Positions 35,301-44,319 of a stretch of DNA of 64,000 bases are shown in pieces. This DNA comes from Microbulbifer halophilus (GTDB lineage: Bacteria > Pseudomonadota > Gammaproteobacteria > Pseudomonadales > Cellvibrionaceae). The position numbers were made by a program, and so were the translations under genes. The stretch spans positions 59,891 through 123,890 of the forward strand of contig NZ_JAPIVK010000011.1 in the NCBI RefSeq assembly GCF_026183675.1, written 5' to 3'. Under the pieces are notes generated by a model that saw nothing but the letters and a program-made list of their open reading frames with translations, was not told where the DNA came from and ran no database searches. Every line of letters begins with the position of its first letter. The stretch's first letter is position 1.

Positions 35301-37241
35301 ATGGATATCAAACCTCTTCAGACACTGATTCCGGCCGCAATTGCCCTCGGCCTGCTGGCGGGTTGCGGCGCGAAGACGGAGACGGCGGGCGAGCGGGCCG
35401 ACACCCGGGCCGCAACCCTGGAAGCCGCGCAAACCCTGCCCCTGGCCAACGTGGTCGCCAACCAGCTGGCACCACTGACCCTGGACGGAAAAAGCTATCT
35501 GCTGCTGGCCAGCGAAGAGCGCGGCCTGGTACTGGTCGATGGCGACGGCAATGAGGCCGCCTCCCTGAACGGCGGCGAAGTGGAGCGCTTCGCCGTGCAG
35601 TCCCGGGAAGACGGCAGTTGGCTGGTGTCGGCCTACGAGGATGGCAGTGGCGAGATACAACTGTTCTCCCTGGCGGCAGAGGGCGAGCGGCCGCAGTTTT
35701 CCAGGCTGGGCGCGCAGGCCGCCAGTGCGCCGATGGAAGCCCTGTGCCTGTCCCGCCAGGGCGGGCGCCCGCACCTGTTCGCCATCGACGAGGAGGGCCT
35801 GGGCAGCGAGTATGTCGTCCATCCCCGGGGGGAGCGCTGGGTCTTCAAGGCCGTGCGCCCGCTGTACTTCGGCCAGGAGGTGACCAGCTGCGCGGTGGAC
35901 GACGTGCGCGGCAGGCTGCTGGTGACACAGCCGCCGCTGGGTGTGCTGAGCCTGAATGCCGATGCGGAAGCGGACGAGCAGCGGCGCATTTTCGCCGCCG
36001 CGCCGGAAGGGGAGTTCGGCGGCCTGTGGGTGGATGCCGAGGCGGGTCACTTGTGGCTCAGCGCCGAGGACGGGGTTCGCGCCTACGACCTGGCCGCGGG
36101 TGGGGAAGCCGCGGCACCGGTATTTGCCGCCGCTGCGCAAAGTCCCGAGCCGGTGTCCGCCGTTGTCTCGGGCGGCGACCTGTTGGCGGTGGCGGACGAG
36201 GCCGACGCGGTACAGCGTTTCGAGCCGGAGTTGCCGGCCCCGTCCGCGCGCATGCAGGCCCTGCGCCGGCGCGGGGAAATGTCGCGGGTGACCGCGCGTG
36301 GGCAGACGCAACCGGTCGCCTCTCCCGGCGATGCCGCCGACGATCCGGCCATCTGGGTCAACCCGGCGGACGCGACCGCCAGCCTGGTGTTCGGCACCGA
36401 CAAGCAGGGCTTCCTCAACGTCTACGATCTCTCCGGCGACCTGCTGCAGGCCTTCCCGGAAGGGCGGATCAACAACGTGGATGTGCGCAGCGTTGAGCAC
36501 CCGCGGTTTGCCGCCGTGGCCGCCGCTTCCAACCGCACCACTCCGGGTATCAACCTGTTCGGCATTACCGCCACCGGGAAGGTGGAAAGTCTCGGCCTGC
36601 GCCCGCTGCAACTGGAGGATCCCTACGGCCTCTGCATGTCCAGCCGCAACGGTGAGCTCTTTGCCTGGGTCAGCGATAAGGCCGGCAGCGTCTTGCAGCA
36701 GGAGATCCGCCTGACAGACGATCCGTTGCAGTGGCAGATGGAGGAGCGCGCCAGGGTCCGGGTGGACACCCAGGTGGAGGGCTGCGTCTCCGACGATGCC
36801 CGCGCCTCCTTCTTCTTCGCCGAGGAGGACCGCGGCGTCTGGCGCCTGGACCTGGCCGCCTTCGACGCCGGCGAGGGCCGCCCGCGACTGGTGATGGAAG
36901 TGGACGGCGAGCGGCTGGTGGACGACCTGGAGGGCATGGCCCTGTACGCCGATGGCGACAGCGGCTACCTGGTGGTCTCCAGCCAGGGCAACAACAGCTA
37001 CGCCCTGCTCAGCCGCGACGGCAGCGAGTTTGTGGGCAATTTCCGCCTGGATATGGACCCCGCCCGCGGTATGGACGGCGCCTCGGAAACCGACGGCCTG
37101 GAAGTCACCAGCGCGCCGCTGGGTGCGGATTACCCGCAGGGGCTGCTGGTGGTGCAGGATGGTCGCAAGCGCATGCCTGCAGGCAACCAGAACTTCAAGC
37201 TGGTTTCCTGGGCGGATATCGCCGACGAGCTGCAGCTGTAG
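35301..37241 (+). CDS. Beta-propeller phytase (3-phytase), lipoprotein
   Basis: A 646-residue lipoprotein (GLLAGC lipobox near residue 21) that would release phosphate from phytate outside the inner membrane. The C-terminal half from about residue 345 is a six-bladed calcium-dependent phytase with the signature DDPAIWVNPADATASLVFGT and GRINNVDVR, then VEGCVSDDARASFFFAEEDRGVWRLD and ASETDGLEV. The first 300 residues look like a second, degenerate propeller lacking these motifs, as in the dual-domain phytases. I choose the ATG; a GTG three codons upstream is possible. Adjacent phoX and TonB receptor fit a phytate-use unit. Confidence 0.92.
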   Translation: MDIKPLQTLIPAAIALGLLAGCGAKTETAGERADTRAATLEAAQTLPLANVVANQLAPLTLDGKSYLLLASEERGLVLVDGDGNEAASLNGGEVERFAVQSREDGSWLVSAYEDGSGEIQLFSLAAEGERPQFSRLGAQAASAPMEALCLSRQGGRPHLFAIDEEGLGSEYVVHPRGERWVFKAVRPLYFGQEVTSCAVDDVRGRLLVTQPPLGVLSLNADAEADEQRRIFAAAPEGEFGGLWVDAEAGHLWLSAEDGVRAYDLAAGGEAAAPVFAAAAQSPEPVSAVVSGGDLLAVADEADAVQRFEPELPAPSARMQALRRRGEMSRVTARGQTQPVASPGDAADDPAIWVNPADATASLVFGTDKQGFLNVYDLSGDLLQAFPEGRINNVDVRSVEHPRFAAVAAASNRTTPGINLFGITATGKVESLGLRPLQLEDPYGLCMSSRNGELFAWVSDKAGSVLQQEIRLTDDPLQWQMEERARVRVDTQVEGCVSDDARASFFFAEEDRGVWRLDLAAFDAGEGRPRLVMEVDGERLVDDLEGMALYADGDSGYLVVSSQGNNSYALLSRDGSEFVGNFRLDMDPARGMDGASETDGLEVTSAPLGADYPQGLLVVQDGRKRMPAGNQNFKLVSWADIADELQL

Positions 37242-37254
37242 TGCAGCGTTGACC

Positions 37255-37400
37255 CGGCCCTCTCCCCCGGATCAAGTCCGGGGCAGGCTCTAACCCTCTC
37301 CCGGTGGGAGAGGGGACTGGTCCGGTGGACGGATTTGCCCCCAGCGTTTCTGACGTAGCTCCCCTCTCCCGTTGGGAGAGGGGCCGGGGGAGAGGGCACG
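37255..37400. repeat. Dispersed paired-palindrome repeat (BIME-like) copy
   Basis: Contains AACCCTCTCCCGGTGGGAGA, GGACTGGT, GGATTTGCCCCCAGCGTTTC and TAGCTCCCCTCTCCCGTTGG, the same order as one unit of the tandem array at 29.9-30.4 kb. A CCCCGGATCAAGTCCGGGG palindrome of the other REP family is embedded at about 37267. It lies between the phytase and mnmH genes, which are convergent. Confidence 0.75.
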
Positions 37401-37444
37401 GAAGCGCCCGGTGGCTTCCACGGCCCCCACCCATTCCGCACTCC

Positions 37445-38536
37445 TCATTCATCATTCCACATCCCATCCAGCCACTCCCCAACCTCCGCATGGTTGCCGC
37501 GAAACAGCACCTCGCCCTCTCGCTGGCGCATCTGGTGCTCGTAACTGCCGTCGTAATAATCGGTCAATAATGTCGTCACCACCGGAATGTACACCTCGGC
37601 ACTGCCGCCGCGGGCCAGCTCGGCGTTGGCCTCCCGCAGTCGCTCATCCAGTTGCCGGTAGCGCAAGCCGCCGAGACGTTTCTGGATCCGGCCCAGGTTG
37701 CCGCGCAACTCCTCGCCCAGCCCCTGCGCGGCGCTTTCCCGGTTCTCGCCGAAACGTTGCAGGGCCTCCTCCACATAGTCGCGAACGATGCGCCGGGCGC
37801 GGTCGGCCACCGGCTCCTCCACCAGTACCCGCGGCGCCGCCCTCATCGCCTGCTGCAGCACCGGCGGCACGGCGCTGCGGCCGATCAGGCGGCTCTCGTC
37901 CTCGATAAATACCCGCCCCGGCCGCTGCGCCAGCTTGAGCAACTCGATACTGACGCGATTCTCGAAATCGATCTGCGCCGGCTGCGGTTCCCCGGTGCGG
38001 CCGAAGCTGGAGCCGCGGTGGCGGGCGATGCCCTCAAGGTCCACCGCGCGGCGGGCGCGGTGAATCAGTTCAGTCTTGCCGCTGCCGGTGTGGCCGGCGA
38101 TCACCACGAAGGGCAGGGAGGTGCATTGGTGTTCCAGCTCTTCCAGCAGGAAGTTGCGCATTGCCTTGTAGCCACCCTCCACCAGGGGATAGTCGATACC
38201 CTCGGCGCGCAGCAGTTCCTGTGTGGTGCGCGAGCGCAGGCCGCCGCGGAAACAGTACAGATAGCCGCGCGGGTGTCGCCGGATAAAATCGCCCCAGGCC
38301 CCCAGCCGCTGCGCCCGTACCTCCGGCGTGGCCAGGCGCCAGCCCAGGTCGATGGCGGCCTGCTGGCCGCGGCGCTTGTACTCGGTGCCCACCATCTGGC
38401 GCTGGCGATCGTCCAGCAGCGGCAGGTTTTCAGTGTGCGGAAAGGCGCCGCGGGTGTATTCCACCGGCGCGCGCGTGTCCATCATGGGTGTATCGTCGAG
38501 AAATAGCCGGCGGTAGTCGGCGGTGTTCTGGCGCAA
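37445..38536 (-). CDS. mnmH: tRNA 2-selenouridine/geranyl-2-thiouridine synthase
   Basis: MnmH (SelU/YbbB) geranylates the wobble 2-thiouridine of some tRNAs and replaces the sulfur with selenium. The 363-residue protein has an N-terminal rhodanese domain with catalytic Cys in LYCFRGGLRS (about residue 94) and a C-terminal P-loop domain with GHTGSGKTELI and a 'GSSFGR' motif. The open frame extends five codons further upstream to a TTG, but a GGGGAGG ribosome site lies inside those codons, so I start at the TTG six codons in. No ATG is available. A selD gene is not in the window. Confidence 0.9.
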   Translation of the reverse strand: MRQNTADYRRLFLDDTPMMDTRAPVEYTRGAFPHTENLPLLDDRQRQMVGTEYKRRGQQAAIDLGWRLATPEVRAQRLGAWGDFIRRHPRGYLYCFRGGLRSRTTQELLRAEGIDYPLVEGGYKAMRNFLLEELEHQCTSLPFVVIAGHTGSGKTELIHRARRAVDLEGIARHRGSSFGRTGEPQPAQIDFENRVSIELLKLAQRPGRVFIEDESRLIGRSAVPPVLQQAMRAAPRVLVEEPVADRARRIVRDYVEEALQRFGENRESAAQGLGEELRGNLGRIQKRLGGLRYRQLDERLREANAELARGGSAEVYIPVVTTLLTDYYDGSYEHQMRQREGEVLFRGNHAEVGEWLDGMWNDE

Positions 38537-38636
38537 ATTCAGCCTCCCCAAAATTTCATGCCAGTGTAACCTGAATAGGCGGGAGCGTAATGCCGCCCTC
38601 TTTGCCTGAACTTTGCGCCAGCAGGATGCGCCATAG

Positions 38637-40676
38637 ATGACCGTCGATCAGCTGATCATCCTGATTATTCTCGCCGTTACTGTCGTGCTGTTTATCTGGG
38701 GGCCCTGGCGCCACGATATGGTGGCGCTGGCGTCGCTGCTCGCCTGTGTGATGACCGGGCTGATCGAGCCGGCACGCGCCTTCAGTGGTTTCGGCCACCC
38801 CGCGGTGGTGACCGTCGCCTGCGTACTGATCCTCAGCCGCGGCCTGCAGAACACCGGTGCCATGGATGTACTTGCGCAGCGCGTGATTCCCAAGGGCGCC
38901 AATATCACCCTGACACTCTTCTCCCTGACCGGTCTCGGCGCGCTGATGTCCGGTTTCATGAACAATGTCGGCGCCATGGCGCTGCTGATGCCGGTGGCCA
39001 CGGATATCGCCGACCGGCACCAGTTACCGCCGGGCAAGGTACTGATGCCGCTGTCGTTCGGCACCATTCTCGGCGGCATGACCACACTCATCGGCACCCC
39101 GCCCAACCTGATCGTGTCCGGCTTCCGCGCCAGCGCCGGCGGCAGCAGTTTTGGCATGTTCGATTTCACTCCGGTGGGGCTGGTGGTGGCGTCCGTGGGG
39201 GTGGTGTTCGTGGTACTGATCGGCTGGCGCCTGGTGCCCGAGCGCACCCAGGCCGGCGCAGCCACTTTCGATACCGGTACCTACCTGACCGAGGCGCTGG
39301 TGCGGGAAAAGAGCGCCGCGGCGGATAAAACCGTGCGCGAGATCATCCACATGCTCGAGGATGAAGACGCCCAGGTGGTGGGGGTGGTACACAACGATGC
39401 GCGCGTCTCCCCGGCCACACCCTGGCAGCGGATACGAGCCGGCGACATCCTGGTGATGGAGGCGGAACCGGAGTCGCTGTCGGCGGCGATTTCCAGCCTG
39501 GGCCTGAAACTGGCCGCGGAGGTCGAAGAGGAAGAGCGCCAGAAACGGGAAAAGGAGAAAGAGGAGCGGGACCAGAAAGAAGAGAAGGAAGATCGGCGAG
39601 TCGGGGCGGAGGAAGATCAGCAAGCCGGGGTGGAGGAAGAAAGCGAACGGGAGAAAGAGCAGGGGAAGGGGAGCGAGAAAGAGGGCAGGCGTAGAAAGAC
39701 CCGCGAGGAGAAAACCGGCAGGCGCCGCCGCGAAAAAAGGCAGAAGCGCACAGGGAATGGTGTGGAAGATCGGGATGAAGGAAAGGAAAAGAAAAAGGAA
39801 AAAGAGAAGGCGACCATCGACGAAGCGCAGTTGCGCGAACTGGTGGTGATGCCGGACTCCAGCCTGATCGGCCGCACCGCCCGGCTGCTGCGCCTGCCGG
39901 GGCGTTACGAGATCAACCTGCTGGCCCTGTCCCGCCAGGGGCGCCGCTCGGTGCGCCGGCTGCGCTCGACCCCGCTGCGCGCCGGCGATGCGTTGCTGAT
40001 GCTGGGCACCGACGACAACCTGAACAACTTCGCCTACGAACAGGGCTGTGTGCCCCTGGCGAAGCGCGATATCACCATTCCCAACAAGGAGAAGGCCGCG
40101 GTGGCGCTGGTGGCCATGGCGCTGGCAGTGGCTGGCGCCGCCTTCGGCCTGTTGCCCGCGGCGATCTCCTTTGCCACCTGTGCACTGGCCTTTATGGCCC
40201 TGAAAGTGATACCGCTGCGCAGCATGTACGAGGCCATCGACGGCTCGGTGATCGTGTTGCTCGGCGCCCTGATTACGGTGGCGGGCGTGATGGATTCCAC
40301 CGGCGCCGCGGACCTGGTGGCCCAGGGGATGCTGGAGAACCTGGCCAGGGGCAATCCGGTAGTGGCGGTGACGCTGCTGCTGGTGATTACCATGACCCTG
40401 TCGGACTTCATGAACAACGCCGCCACCGCCGCGGTGATGTGTTCCATCGCCCTGAGCGCGGCCGGGCAACTGGGCGTGAACCCGGACAGCCTGCTGATGG
40501 CAGTGGCCATCGGCGCCTCCTGCGCTTTCCTGACCCCGGTCGGCCACCAGAACAACACCCTGATCCTGGGCTCCGGCGGCTTCCACTTCGGCGACTACTG
40601 GCGCATGGGGCTGCCGATGGAGATCCTGGTGGTACTGGTCAGTATTCCGATGTTGTTGTGGATCTGGCCGCTTTGA
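38637..40676 (+). CDS. DASS/SLC13-like anion transporter with RCK_C domains and a charged insertion
   Basis: A 679-residue inner-membrane transporter. Hydrophobic segments fill residues 4-200 and 485-679, with the family hairpin texts GFMNNVGAMALLMPVA (about 106-121), GTPPNLIVSGF and DFMNNAATAAVM plus TPVGHQNN. Between the halves are two RCK_C (TrkA-C) domains at about 210-295 and 393-470. Residues about 296-392 between them are an extreme Lys/Glu/Arg run not usual in the family. Substrate may be sulfate, dicarboxylate or another anion; sequence does not decide. Divergent from mnmH with about 100 bp between. Confidence 0.88.
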   Translation: MTVDQLIILIILAVTVVLFIWGPWRHDMVALASLLACVMTGLIEPARAFSGFGHPAVVTVACVLILSRGLQNTGAMDVLAQRVIPKGANITLTLFSLTGLGALMSGFMNNVGAMALLMPVATDIADRHQLPPGKVLMPLSFGTILGGMTTLIGTPPNLIVSGFRASAGGSSFGMFDFTPVGLVVASVGVVFVVLIGWRLVPERTQAGAATFDTGTYLTEALVREKSAAADKTVREIIHMLEDEDAQVVGVVHNDARVSPATPWQRIRAGDILVMEAEPESLSAAISSLGLKLAAEVEEEERQKREKEKEERDQKEEKEDRRVGAEEDQQAGVEEESEREKEQGKGSEKEGRRRKTREEKTGRRRREKRQKRTGNGVEDRDEGKEKKKEKEKATIDEAQLRELVVMPDSSLIGRTARLLRLPGRYEINLLALSRQGRRSVRRLRSTPLRAGDALLMLGTDDNLNNFAYEQGCVPLAKRDITIPNKEKAAVALVAMALAVAGAAFGLLPAAISFATCALAFMALKVIPLRSMYEAIDGSVIVLLGALITVAGVMDSTGAADLVAQGMLENLARGNPVVAVTLLLVITMTLSDFMNNAATAAVMCSIALSAAGQLGVNPDSLLMAVAIGASCAFLTPVGHQNNTLILGSGGFHFGDYWRMGLPMEILVVLVSIPMLLWIWPL

Positions 40677-40742
40677 TCAAAGATCAAATAACAGAATTAA
40701 ATATCGAAGACAGTATTCCTGCTTCTGGCATTTGATCTCTGT

Positions 40743-41189
40743 TCAGGCTACCGAGTCATCCGCCGTCTGCGCCAGCTCCGCCAGGTAGTTGCCGCAGAAG
40801 CGCAGGGCATCGGTGACCGTGACTATGCCGGCCAGTTCGCCCTCGCGCATGACCAGCACCGAGCCGATACCAGTATCCGCCATGGCCTGCAGTATCCTGT
40901 CCAGCGGGTCGTGAATGTCGGCGATATAGGGTCGCCGCGCGCAGAGATCGTGTACATACAGTTGCTGTTCCTCCAGGCGGTGGCCCGGTGCGTTGGCGCG
41001 CTCGATATCGCCGCGGGAGATGACCGTTTCCAGGTCGCCGTCGCGGGTCACTGGCAGGTGGTGGACGCCGTGGGCCTCCATCAGCGCCAGGGCCTCCTCC
41101 ACTGTGGCATTTATATCGATATGGTGGGGAAATGGCGTCATCAGTGCCGCCAGGGTGGGGATATGGTGTATATCGTGGGGTTTCGACAT
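40743..41189 (-). CDS. Two-CBS-domain protein
   Basis: A 148-residue protein consisting of two CBS domains (LAALMTPFPHHIDINATVEEALALMEAHGVHHLPVTRDGDLETVISRGDIE and DLCARRPYIADIHDPLDRILQAMADTGIGSVLVMREGELAGIVTVTD). CBS pairs bind adenosyl ligands and regulate partner proteins. The histidine-rich beginning (MSKPHDIHHIP) is notable. I use the ATG rather than a TTG 20 codons upstream, although the ribosome site is weak. The adjacent anion transporter is convergent; no partner can be proven. Confidence 0.88.
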   Translation of the reverse strand: MSKPHDIHHIPTLAALMTPFPHHIDINATVEEALALMEAHGVHHLPVTRDGDLETVISRGDIERANAPGHRLEEQQLYVHDLCARRPYIADIHDPLDRILQAMADTGIGSVLVMREGELAGIVTVTDALRFCGNYLAELAQTADDSVA

Positions 41190-41636
41190 GATCTGAACCG
41201 GTATTGGATCTGGCTTTTCAAGAATAGGCCGGACCAGGCTGTTCCCCAAAGGCTGCGGCGCAATTCATTTCTACCCGTTTATCTAACGATATAACCAAAT
41301 TGAGGTTGATATTTATCGGTGAGGCCTTATCATTCGCGACCTCGGCCGCAGGGCGCGATAGCGCGCGAACTGCATAGAGCGCCACTAGCCACTACCAGAA
41401 GGGTACCCCCGGATAGCCCGCAAATCAGCTTTTCGTCTGCAGGTGGGAATCAATACGGTATTGCAGTGTCTGTTATTGCTGAATCATATTGATCAATCCG
41501 GATATAACACTGCCACTGTTTGTGTGGAAAAGCGCTTATATTGCGTTTATATCGCATAGTTCCGTAAATAGCGCGATATCGATCGGGATATGGCGCATAT
41601 CGTTGTGTAATAAATGAAACCTCAGGGGTTTATTGA
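41190..41636. promoter_or_regulatory. AT-rich intergenic region upstream of the MvaT-like gene
   Basis: About 450 bases with markedly lower GC than the flanks, including long A/T runs and several TATATCGC-type repeats (ATATTGCGTTTATATCGCAT, GCGATATCGATCGGGATATG). No open frame is convincing. It probably holds the promoter of the MvaT-like gene, and such AT-rich DNA is the preferred target of this protein class, so autoregulation is likely. Confidence 0.5.
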
Positions 41637-42113
41637 ATGTTCCAAGAGTACGATCAGATTGAACAAAAAATCGCCGAGCACCAGGCCATGATAGAAGAAC
41701 TGCAGGAGCAAAGGGCCCAGGCCGAACGCAAGAAAGAAGGTGTAATCGCGTTCGACAAGGCGCTGGTCAATATCGCCGCCGAATACCAGATGGAAGAGGA
41801 AGAGCTGTACGTCGCCCGCGGCGAACGGATTGTCGAGTGGCTGCTGGGCCAGCTCAAAGAGGGAGATGCCCCGGATTATGTCCAGACCCTCAAGGCCCGC
41901 GTCGCCCGCATCCTGAAAAAGAGCGACGCCCCCCGCCGCGGCCGCCGCACCACCACCACTTCCACCAAATCCGCCGAGCCCAAACTGGAAGTCGGCCACT
42001 ACCGCAATCCCTACACTGGCGGCACCGTGGAAAAGAAAAAGCGCAATCCGAAGCAGCTGAACCAGTGGATTGAGGAGTACGGGCTGGAAACTGTAAAAGA
42101 GTGGAAGATCTAG
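41637..42113 (+). CDS. MvaT/H-NS-like xenogeneic silencer
   Basis: A 158-residue nucleoid-associated protein. The N-terminal half is a coiled-coil oligomerisation region (YDQIEQKIAEHQAMIEELQEQRAQAERKKEGVIAFD); a basic, Thr/Ser-rich linker (about 97-113, RRGRRTTTTSTKSA) precedes the C-terminal DNA-binding domain HYRNPYTGGTVEKKKRNPKQLNQWIEEYGLETVKEW, which aligns well with the MvaT 'YKNPHTGEVIETKGGNHKTLKEW' block. The family binds AT-rich DNA and represses horizontally acquired genes, so the AT-rich cassettes of this window could be its targets. A terminator follows. Confidence 0.8.
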   Translation: MFQEYDQIEQKIAEHQAMIEELQEQRAQAERKKEGVIAFDKALVNIAAEYQMEEEELYVARGERIVEWLLGQLKEGDAPDYVQTLKARVARILKKSDAPRRGRRTTTTSTKSAEPKLEVGHYRNPYTGGTVEKKKRNPKQLNQWIEEYGLETVKEWKI

Positions 42114-42136
42114 ATCTGACCGGGTTTTTCGCGTTT

Positions 42137-42164
42137 AGAAAAGGCGGAGAGATTCCGCCTTTTT
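42137..42164. terminator. Bidirectional terminator between the MvaT-like gene and cobB
   Basis: AAAAGGCGGA-GAGAT-TCCGCCTTTTTT forms a stable stem with T runs on both strands. It serves two convergent genes. Confidence 0.85.
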
Positions 42165-42868
42165 TAATCCAGTAATTCGCGAATATAACCGCTGACCACC
42201 TCCGACGCCGGTCCGTGCCGGTGCTCGGCAAACGCATCGCCCACACTGCTGCGCTCCAGGTTCAGCTCCACCGTGTGGGCGCCGGCCGCGTTTGCCGATT
42301 CCACAAAGCCCGCCGCCGGATACACGTTACCGGACGTCCCGATACTGATAAACAGGTCGCACTCGCTCAGTGCCGTGTAGATACGCTCCATTTCCAGCGG
42401 CATTTCACCGAACCAGACCACATGCGGACGCAGTGTGCCGCTGCGCAGGCAGCAGTCGCAGGGCGCTGCCGTGTCCAGGTCTTCGCGGATTGAAAAGAGT
42501 TGTCCGGAACGGTTGCAGCGCACTTTCAGCAGTTCGCCGTGCATATGGATCAGCTTTTCGCTGCCGGCGCGCTCGTGCAGGTCGTCGATATTCTGGGTTA
42601 CCAGCAGGAGTTCGCCGGGGAATTCCCTTTCCAGTTTCGCCAGTGCCAGGTGCGCGGCGTTGGGGGCGATATCCGCCGACAGCAATTGCCGGCGCCGCGC
42701 ATTGTAGAAGCGCTGCACCAGTGCCGGATCCCGTTCGAAGGCCTCCGGCGTGGCCACGTCCTCGAGTCTGTGTTTTTCCCACAGGCCGTCGGCGTCGCGG
42801 AAGGTGCGGATACCGGATTCGGCGGAGATGCCGGCGCCGGTGAGGATAACGATGCGGTGGAATTTCAC
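42164..42868 (-). CDS. cobB: NAD-dependent protein deacylase, CobB-type sirtuin
   Basis: A 234-residue class III sirtuin. NAD-binding motifs [32 protein letters not shown] and catalytic His in [11 protein letters not shown] are intact. The YNARRRQL segment supplies the Tyr and Arg residues that allow removal of succinyl and malonyl groups. The zinc ligands appear as RCNRSGQ and CDCC, the same reduced pattern as E. coli CobB. The ATG is close to the usual N-terminus; substrates are probably many lysine-acylated proteins. No acs or pat gene is nearby. Confidence 0.94.
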   Translation of the reverse strand: MKFHRIVILTGAGISAESGIRTFRDADGLWEKHRLEDVATPEAFERDPALVQRFYNARRRQLLSADIAPNAAHLALAKLEREFPGELLLVTQNIDDLHERAGSEKLIHMHGELLKVRCNRSGQLFSIREDLDTAAPCDCCLRSGTLRPHVVWFGEMPLEMERIYTALSECDLFISIGTSGNVYPAAGFVESANAAGAHTVELNLERSSVGDAFAEHRHGPASEVVSGYIRELLD

Positions 42869-42968
42869 CTTGCCCTCTCTCTGTGAAATTGGCGTAGGTT
42901 GGACTGAGCTCTGCGAAGCCCAACATCATCGGGACGGTGGAAGCCACTGGGCACTTCCATGCCCTCTG

Positions 42969-42991
42969 CCCCTCTCCCAGTGGGAGAGGGG
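42969..42991. repeat. REP-like palindrome
   Basis: CCCCTCTCCCAGTGGGAGAGGGG is a near-perfect palindrome of the dispersed GC-rich family, located between the cobB start and the end of ndh. Confidence 0.6.
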
Positions 42992-43014
42992 AGCCAATCT
43001 ATTGAGTCCCGACC

Positions 43015-44319
43015 TCAATGCATCTTCAACCGCGGTTTCACAAACCGGTTCGCCTGTCCCACCAGGTAGATCAGCATCGCCTTGGGCCAGCCGTGTACTG
43101 CGGCCAGGTGCATGCGGTACAGGGAGCGGTAGGCGAGCCCGGCGATGCGGCCCTCAACGGTGAGGCTGCCCTTGACCAGCGCGCCCATCAGGTTGCCCAC
43201 GGCGGTATGTTTGCTCAGTGACACCAGCGAGCCGTAGTCGCGGTAGCGGTAGTCCTGCAGTGGGCGGCCCTCCATATCGGCGATCAGGTTGTGCGCCACC
43301 GTGTCCGCCATCTGGTGGGCGGCCTGGGCGCGGGGCGGGACGCGGTTGCCGGCGCTGTCGATACAGCCGGCGCAGTCGCCGAGGGCAAAAATATGCGGAT
43401 CGGTGACCGACTGCAGATCCGGTTTGACCTCGATCTGGTTGAGCTTGTTGGCGTCGAGACCGAGCTGCGCGAGAAAATCCGCGGCCTTGACGCCGGCGGC
43501 CCAGACGCGGATGGACGCGGGGATTTCCTCGCCGCTGGCGGTGGTGAGGCCGTCCCTGTCCGCCCTGGCCACGGCGCAGCCGGTAATCACGCGCACGCCC
43601 AGCCGCGTCAGTTCGCGCTCGGCGTTGTTGCCCAGCCGCGCCGGCAGGGCCGGCAACAGGTGCGGGCCGGCCTCGATCAGGGTCACGGCGAGGGAGCCGC
43701 TTTTGATATGGCCGTAGTTGCCCATCTGTCGGGTGGCGTCCGTCAGTTCCGCCGCCAGCTCCACGCCGGTGGCGCCACCGCCGACAATGGCGATACGCAC
43801 GGTTTCCGCGGTGTGGGTTTCCAGTTGCAGGAAGCGGTCCAGCAGCAGGCTGTGAAAGCGCTTCGCCTGTTCGCTGCTGTCGAGGAAGACGCAGTGTTCG
43901 CGCACACCGGGTGTGTGGAAGTCGTTGCTCTGGCTGCCCAGCGCCAGTACCAGATAGTCATATTCCAGTTCCCGCGCCGGCACCAGTTGGTGGCCGTCAC
44001 TGTCGATCACCGGTGCCAGTTCGATGGTGCGTCGCTCGCGGTCGATTTTCTGCAGGCTGCCCAGTTCGAAATTGAAGCCGTTGCCGCGGGCGTGCACCTG
44101 ATAGTTGAGTGCATCCAGGCTGGAATCCAGCGCACCGGTGGCCACCTGGTGCAGCAGCGGCTTCCAGATATGGGTGCGGTTCCTGTCGACCAGGGTGATT
44201 TCGGCCGCGGGGGATTCCCGGCGCCGTTTGAGGAAAGGGGTGAAATTGAAGTGGTGCCCGAGCCGGGTGGCCAGTTGCAGGCCGCCGGCGCCGCCGCCAA
44301 CGATGACGATTTTTTTCAT
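43015..44319 (-). CDS. ndh: Type II NADH dehydrogenase
   Basis: NDH-2 passes electrons from NADH to quinone without pumping protons. The 434-residue protein has two dinucleotide-binding motifs, IVIVGGGAGGLQLATRLG at the N-terminus (FAD) and RIAIVGGGATGVELAAELTD (NADH), and the quinone-reactive family text FALGDCAGCIDSAGNRVPPRAQAAHQMA. The C-terminal membrane-anchoring segment is amphipathic and basic (AKMLIYLVGQANRFVKPRLKMH). It is monocistronic. Confidence 0.93.
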   Translation of the reverse strand: MKKIVIVGGGAGGLQLATRLGHHFNFTPFLKRRRESPAAEITLVDRNRTHIWKPLLHQVATGALDSSLDALNYQVHARGNGFNFELGSLQKIDRERRTIELAPVIDSDGHQLVPARELEYDYLVLALGSQSNDFHTPGVREHCVFLDSSEQAKRFHSLLLDRFLQLETHTAETVRIAIVGGGATGVELAAELTDATRQMGNYGHIKSGSLAVTLIEAGPHLLPALPARLGNNAERELTRLGVRVITGCAVARADRDGLTTASGEEIPASIRVWAAGVKAADFLAQLGLDANKLNQIEVKPDLQSVTDPHIFALGDCAGCIDSAGNRVPPRAQAAHQMADTVAHNLIADMEGRPLQDYRYRDYGSLVSLSKHTAVGNLMGALVKGSLTVEGRIAGLAYRSLYRMHLAAVHGWPKAMLIYLVGQANRFVKPRLKMH

